Assembly (NCBI GenBank): GCA_033439295.1
Contig: JAVTLE010000013.1
Span: 1,612,001-1,676,000 of the forward strand
Source of the DNA: Deuterostichococcus epilithicus
Taxonomy: Eukaryota > Chlorophyta > Trebouxiophyceae > Prasiolales > Stichococcaceae
Direction: 5' to 3'
Length of the DNA stretch: 64,000 nucleotides
Part shown: in pieces, positions 58,801-64,000 of the stretch
Layout of the letters: every line of letters starts with the position of its first letter
Position numbering within the stretch: the stretch's first letter is position 1
Program-made: the position numbers and the translations under genes
Notes under the pieces: model-generated
What the model was told of the DNA's origin: nothing
The model's input: only the letters and a program-made list of their open reading frames with translations
Database searches by the model: none

Positions 58801-61800
58801 TTCATGAGAGAGTCGAGGTACAGCTCCCCGGTGCCCAGGATGGCGTGCTCCCCCGACTCCTCCACCTTGGTGGTGGCCAGCGGGTAGCTCTTGTTGATGC
58901 AGCGCAGCCCCTCCACCATCTTCGGCAGCTCCCGCGGGTTCAGCGGCTCCACCGCAATCTTCACCACGCTCTGCATGGCATGCGGACGAGCGGACGTATA
59001 AAACTTTGCACAATGTCAGACTCCGCGGCAGACGCGGGTGACGACAATATTTGCCCTGAGACAAGACTCCTGCCCCAGCCGCCACGCAAGCCGCACACAC
59101 TCCCCGCGGTTCCTCTGTGCAGTGCAATCTTCAAAAACTTGCAAGCAGGCACCGCTGGAATCACTTTGCACACATGCGAAGTCGGCACGCGGACGGTCAG
59201 CGCTGCCAGCCAGCTGGTACGGCACCTGGGTGTGGAACTGCAGGGGGCGGATGATGTGGACCTCCTCGTCCAAGAACTCGGGCACCAGCGTTGCCGTCTT
59301 GGTGATCGTCGCGTCCAGCCCCTCCAACAGCACCCAGTTGCCTGCAAGCACATTTGTGATGGAGCCTCAGTTCGTCTGGTCTGCAGCATTGACGGCAAAG
59401 CGGCGCCAGCTGCCGCTGTAGGGCTCCTGCTTGCTGCTGCAGGCTGGGATGTCGCAGGAGGTGATTGAAACCACGGTGCCAACAACACACCGCCGCCATT
59501 GTGACAGAGCAGTGGAAGGTTCATCCCGGGTACACGAGCAAGCGAACCAGCAACGCGAGCGCACCGGCGACGGCCTTGGGCAGAGGCACCCTGTAGCGTG
59601 CCTGGTACACCCACACGTTGGTGACCTCCGCCACGGTGCTGTCCTCCTCGTCTTCGGGGGTGTACGACTCCCCCAGCACCCGCACCTGGCGGTATGAGCA
59701 GACATGTGCCACGTGTGCGAGCGCATATCACCACGCAAAGCTGATACATGTGCATGGTAGCGGCAGCAGGGCTCCGCCCACGGGTCCTGAGCAGACGATG
59801 GCTGCATCAGTACGCAGGGCACACCACGAGGGCCCTCAGCACGCAGATCCCTTCATGTAGCCTCTTACCCAGGGCACCAGCAGCGCGGATGTGGCTGTGT
59901 GTGAGGTGGGTGACTGTCAAGCCGCAGCACGCACCCGGTCGCCGGGCTTGACGCTGCCGGACAGGATGCGGCCAAAGGCGTCGAAGGCTGAGCAGTCGGA
60001 CTTGGGGAACAGCTTGGCGATGTGCACCACCAGCGGGCCCGCCGGGTTGCAGGCGCGCATGTGCGCCGCGATGTCGGCGTCCTGCGGCCCCGTGTACAGA
60101 CGCTCCACCTGCGCGAAGCAGCAGGTTTGTCAGTGTGATGGTGTGCGCATCCTGCCTCCCTCAACGATGAGCACCTGAGCACGCTGGGCGGTGCACCCTG
60201 ACCGCGGGGGCGTGAAGCTCGCGGCCGACGCAGTCGGCACAGCTCGAGGCTGTCTGCAGGCCCTTGGCGCACTGCGGATTGACACTGACCAGGTGCTGCC
60301 GCGAGCCGCTACCAGCCAGCCTGCTCTCAGCGAGCCTGTCTCAGCGAGCCCCGCAAGCACCGGTCGTGGCAGCGTTGCCGTGCCTTGGTGGCGGTGCCGG
60401 CGCGCGACAGCGGCAGGTGCGCCACCAGCATGTCCGTCAACCCGGTGGCGGAGCCGAAGACCGCGGAGCAGCTCTCCTTGAGCAGCGGCTTGACGTCCTG
60501 CTTGAAGGCGCCCGGCTTGAGGTACACGCCAAACTCCTCCAGCATGCCCTTCACGCTCACGTCCGCTTCCCCCAGCACCTGGGTGTGTGTTGAAAGATGT
60601 CAGGGAGGTCGATGCGCCGTCGCGGACACCCAGCACAGGTCGAGCTGAGTGTCTCGGGTACTTCTGTACTTTGTCGTGAAGGCCAGGCGCCGTCTTTGCT
60701 GTTAGGCGTGCACTGACCAAGCGAATGAGTCGCTGCCACGGCAAACGTTTTTGGGGCGCAGCAGGACAGCACGACTTGAGGCGGCGGCTGGCAGTGGACA
60801 TGCCCGTGAGCATGGACAGCAATGCACACACCTGGCTATAGATCTTGTACAGCGGCTCCAGGATGAAAGCCACGAAGGTGCGCTCTGCGCCACCGGCCGG
60901 CGGCTTGCGTTTGAAGGTGCGGCTGTCGGGGTGAAAGTAGACGTCGCCCCACAGCCGTCGCGCGAATTCCGCGGTGTCAAAAGGCACACCGAAGACGTCG
61001 GAGTACAGCTGCGCGAAGGAGCGCAGCGTGAAAGACCACCCCGACTGCGCAGAGGAAAAGGCGACGTTGCCCTTCACCGGGTCCACCTGCATTGGAGGAC
61101 ACGGAGCGATTTCAGGGCACTCGGGAGAGGCGAGGTGAGGAAAGTGCGGGGGCAAGGTGCGATTGCATTCTTCTTCGGGGACATGCGTCTTGGGAGGACG
61201 TGCGGTCTCCAGCACACTTGAGATCGCAGGCAGAAAGCCAGGCTTCTGTCGCAGGCGCAGCAGCACGTGAGGGTGCAGTCGATCAGCGCTGACGCGTCAG
61301 AACACATGCTGCTGTCTGAAGACACGTCCGCACTCCGAGAACCGAACACCGTGCTATTTCCAGCTGAGACACAATGCAGCTCATGCTGTGATGCAGGAAC
61401 GATCAGTGCCGCATGGCAACAACACCGTGCCTGCTCAGCGTCCTCGCCGCCGTACTTGACGATGAGAGCGTTGACCTCCTCGATGGTGTGCCGCAGCTTG
61501 TGGTACGCGTCGTTGGGCGGCAGCTTCAGTTCCGTGATCAGTCGGTCCACCTGCGCGCCGCCGATGGGACATCACAAGTCAAATTGAGCGGGAGGATGCC
61601 GCATGGCGGACTTTACCAGTACTCGACTCGTTCTTGGACTTGGGCGGCCCACTTTGGGCTGCAATGCTGCAATTGTCGCAGCAGGAGCAGGCAGGTAGGT
61701 GCAGTGGTCACCGCCTGACAGCCCATCCGTGCGCCTCTGCCGTTGCAGACTGCATGTGACCCAGGAGCCCGCTCTGCTGCGGCTGCTTCCAGCGAGCCGA

Positions 61801-63643
61801 GGCAGCGGCTCTGACGACATGGCATTTGGAGACACTCCAGCGCGCAAACCAGCTCGGATTGATTTTACCAAATTCCGATGCTGCACAGCCCCTCAGTGCT
61901 GCACAGGGCCCACCTTGGACAGCAGCAGGCAGACGGGCAGGCCGTCTGCGGCGGCCTGCTTGAGCGCCTTTTCGGTTACCAGCATGACGCCCTCCACCGC
62001 GTCCACCACCAGCAGCACCCCGTCCGCCAGCCGCAGCCCCGCCGTCACCTCGTCGTTGAAGTTGATGTGGCCTGCCGGACGTGATATCAGGGTGACGCTT
62101 CCTCAGCATGGGGTATCCTCCTCTGGTTGCAGCTGCCTGGCTGAGACAGGCTGCTGCAGATGGCAGCGCGCCAGCCGCCGTTCAGCCAAAGTCCAGACAG
62201 AAAGGCTGACCTTCGAAATGACACCCCCTCAGATCAAACACGAGCAGCAGTCCAGCACAGTGATTCTAACTACTCCATCCCGACGGCGCACCAGGCGTGT
62301 CGACCAGGTTCATGACGTAGCTCTTGCCGGAGGAGCCCTCCATGACGAGGGACATGGGCACCATCTTGAGAGACACGCCGCGCTGCTGCTCGTCCAGCCG
62401 CGTGTCCGTGAACCGCATTGGCCGCTCGTTGGAGCGCCACTCGTGCCGCACGTCGTGCGTCTGCTCCACCAGCATGTCCATGACCTGCGGGTTTGCAGGG
62501 TTTTCTGCTCGCGAATTTGCGTTGTTTACTGTCATCTCAGCCTGCCTGCTGGCTCAATAAAACATGAAGGCAGCGGGCGTGGGCCCAAGCAACAGGCAGG
62601 GAAGCGGTCCTGTGCGCCGTAGGCTAGTGGCAACATCAAACTGGCAGGCTGGAGCAGCAGCCGAATGCCTCACGCTGCAGGAGCCCTTAGTATCCTCCCT
62701 TGATCTGTTAAACATGACGCTGCTGCCAAAGCGAGGGCGGCAGGGCAGGGTGCGCCAGAGGGAGTGCAGGGTGAGGAATGCACACCGTCGTCTTGCCGTG
62801 GTGCAGGTGGCCGACAACGGCGATGTTGCGCGTCACGTCGGCACTGGAGTTGAGCAGCCCCGTCAGGAACTCGTTGGTGTAGTTGGTGCGAAGGGCCTCC
62901 TTCTCCAGCACCTCCACCTTTTTGTGCTTGACGGGAGCGATGATGGGCACCTGCGGGAAGACGGCGATCGATGGTACGATTGTGTGGTGCACATGGATGG
63001 CATGTATGCCGCCAGTGCTAGGCCTTGCCGCCCGCGAGGCCTTGTGCCCATCCTGGATCTGCCTGCTGGCTGTACGAGACGCCAGCAGGCAGTGCCGCCA
63101 GAGCAGCGCCGTCACAAGCCTTCAGTTGCTGCTCTTCTGGAGCGGCGCTGCGGTCCCGCAGCCCCGGCTGGTCCAAGCTCCGCCGCCGGTTGACACGGGC
63201 TGGCATAATTGCCCGTGCATGACAGAGTGAGACAGCCCACACATCCTCCTCCAGAACTAGCGAAGCGGTCGTCCGTCACCAGCTGGCACGAGCCGAACGT
63301 CAGAAGAGCCACACACTCTGCTCCTGCCCAGCGTTCACATCAACAGATAGCAATTACAGCCTCAACAGCCCACCTCGAGGGGCTGGGCGTCCTCTTCCAT
63401 CACCAGTGTCTCCGTTTCGGCACCAAACGTCTCCTCCGCGGTGGGGTAATACTTCTTGTCCTCGTGCAGCACGATCTGCGTGCCGGCCTCCTCGCCGCCG
63501 TCCTCGTCCATGGCGTCGACGCCCTCCGTTGCGTCCAGTCGGGCGTTGGCGGCCGCCTCTGCGGCGTCGAGGTCGTCGTCCGGGCCCTGCTGCTCCACCT
63601 CCTCCTCCTCGTCATCCTCCTGCGGCGGCGTCGTAGGTCGCAT
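55848..63643 (-). CDS. EFTUD2: U5 snRNP GTPase EFTUD2/Snu114 (116 kDa)
   Basis: An EF-2-like spliceosomal GTPase in many exons. The N-terminal acidic region ([18 protein letters not shown]) precedes [18 protein letters not shown] and [10 protein letters not shown] domain: [16 protein letters not shown] (P-loop, near 62800), [23 protein letters not shown] (switch II), then [19 protein letters not shown] and [20 protein letters not shown]. It continues with [144 protein letters not shown] and [20 protein letters not shown]. The end is [20 protein letters not shown] and [10 protein letters not shown], with the stop near 55848. It controls U4/U6 unwinding and spliceosome disassembly with Prp8/Brr2. 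ATG 63643 is the only visible start, but the conserved YDEFGNYIG N-terminus is absent, so a first exon may lie past 63700 or outside the window. Confidence 0.93.
58599..58829 (-). repeat. Exon-end copy inside an EFTUD2 intron
   Basis: The true exon end (58801-58829, encoding ELYLDSLM) is repeated at 58599-58627 with two mismatches in 29 bases, within the following intron (58799 down to about 58234). Confidence 0.8.
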
Positions 63644-64000
63644 TGCAACGTGGCGCCCTTTGACAGTGGCGCAGAGGCGGTCCGCTCGTCAGGTACTCGG
63701 CTCTGGCAGAGCGACCCCTTGAGGATGGCGGACTTTTATGGAGCATTCAGCGAACTGAACCCTCCGCATCGACGGCCATCGTGCCCCTCTGCAGAGACTC
63801 CTCCCCTCTCTGTTGCGGTGCCCTATTGAACACTGCTTCTGCTGGTGACATCAGTGGGAGGCATCCATGATGTGCAGCGGCCACACGGAGGCGACACGGC
63901 GGAGGACTTCCGGGGGGTGTGCGTGCCATATGCCGCGCTGAGTCATGCCTCTTGTATCAGGTAGCAGACGACAAGCTGCCCAAAACCATCTGCGGCGTGT
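63644..64000. other. Right edge, upstream of EFTUD2
   Basis: May contain EFTUD2 promoter or a missed first exon. No ORF here could be tied to a family. Confidence 0.35.

Noticed and set aside
1-64000. Bacterial operon, prophage or CRISPR interpretation
   Set aside because: All conserved proteins are eukaryotic and interrupted by GT-AG introns; no regular short repeats with unique spacers exist.

Overview
This window is nuclear DNA from a green alga. It is GC-rich, with dense intron-rich genes (up to a dozen or more short GT-AG introns per gene), no operons, and an rbcS gene for the Rubisco small subunit. Other pointers are plant-type proteins (a CW-domain SET methyltransferase, an atypical thioredoxin), TGTAA poly(A) signals, and a TTTAGGG telomere-type motif. 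A chlorophyte, probably Trebouxiophyceae, fits best; I do not assign a genus. Because of the introns, no gene is one open frame. Models were built by joining conserved protein segments at plausible splice sites.

Layout: (1) 1-414, minus, first exons of a probable cytosolic aspartyl-tRNA synthetase running off the edge. (2) 829-3494, minus, AAAP/SLC38-type amino acid transporter. (3) 4085-5229, plus, EMC4. (4) 5841-~12302, minus, HECT E3 ubiquitin ligase. (5) 12786-21313, plus, SET2/SETD2-type histone H3K36 methyltransferase with CW, AWS-SET-postSET, TFIIS-N-like and SRI-like regions. (6) 22304-24114, minus, ACHT-type plastid thioredoxin. (7) 24565-26119, plus, rbcS. (8) 26686-32452, minus, nucleoporin NUP88/MOS7. 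(9) 33318-34393, plus, Gly/Tyr/Gln-rich protein with a myristoylation-type N-terminus. (10) 34775-37912, minus, Pelota. (11) 37956-38332, minus, a 91-residue membrane protein ending only 43 bases before the Pelota ATG. (12) 38725-46861, plus, giant BIRC6-type E2 ubiquitin-conjugating enzyme without a visible BIR domain. (13) 47359-~51022, minus, carotenoid cleavage dioxygenase. (14) 51914-55393, minus, UBA-UBX protein. (15) 55848-~63643, minus, spliceosomal GTPase EFTUD2/Snu114.

Most genes are housekeeping: ubiquitin/p97 pathway (HECT ligase, BIRC6-type E2, UBX protein), RNA and translation (EFTUD2, Pelota, AspRS), chromatin, nuclear pore and ER insertion. rbcS, ACHT and the dioxygenase serve the plastid. 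Neighbours alternate in orientation, and many pairs share a head-to-head promoter of 0.4-0.9 kb (AAAP/EMC4, HECT/SET2, ACHT/rbcS, NUP88/GYQ-rich, small membrane protein/BIRC6-like).

The most unusual observations are: a candidate dicistronic transcript (small membrane protein plus Pelota); an AT-rich insertion that looks like the start of mitochondrial nad4L inside an intron of the BIRC6-like gene; a duplicated exon in the same gene; a copy of an exon end lying inside a GC-AG intron of EFTUD2; and telomere-type repeats placed at a 3' splice site of the HECT gene. No CRISPR array, rRNA, tRNA or intact transposon was recognised.
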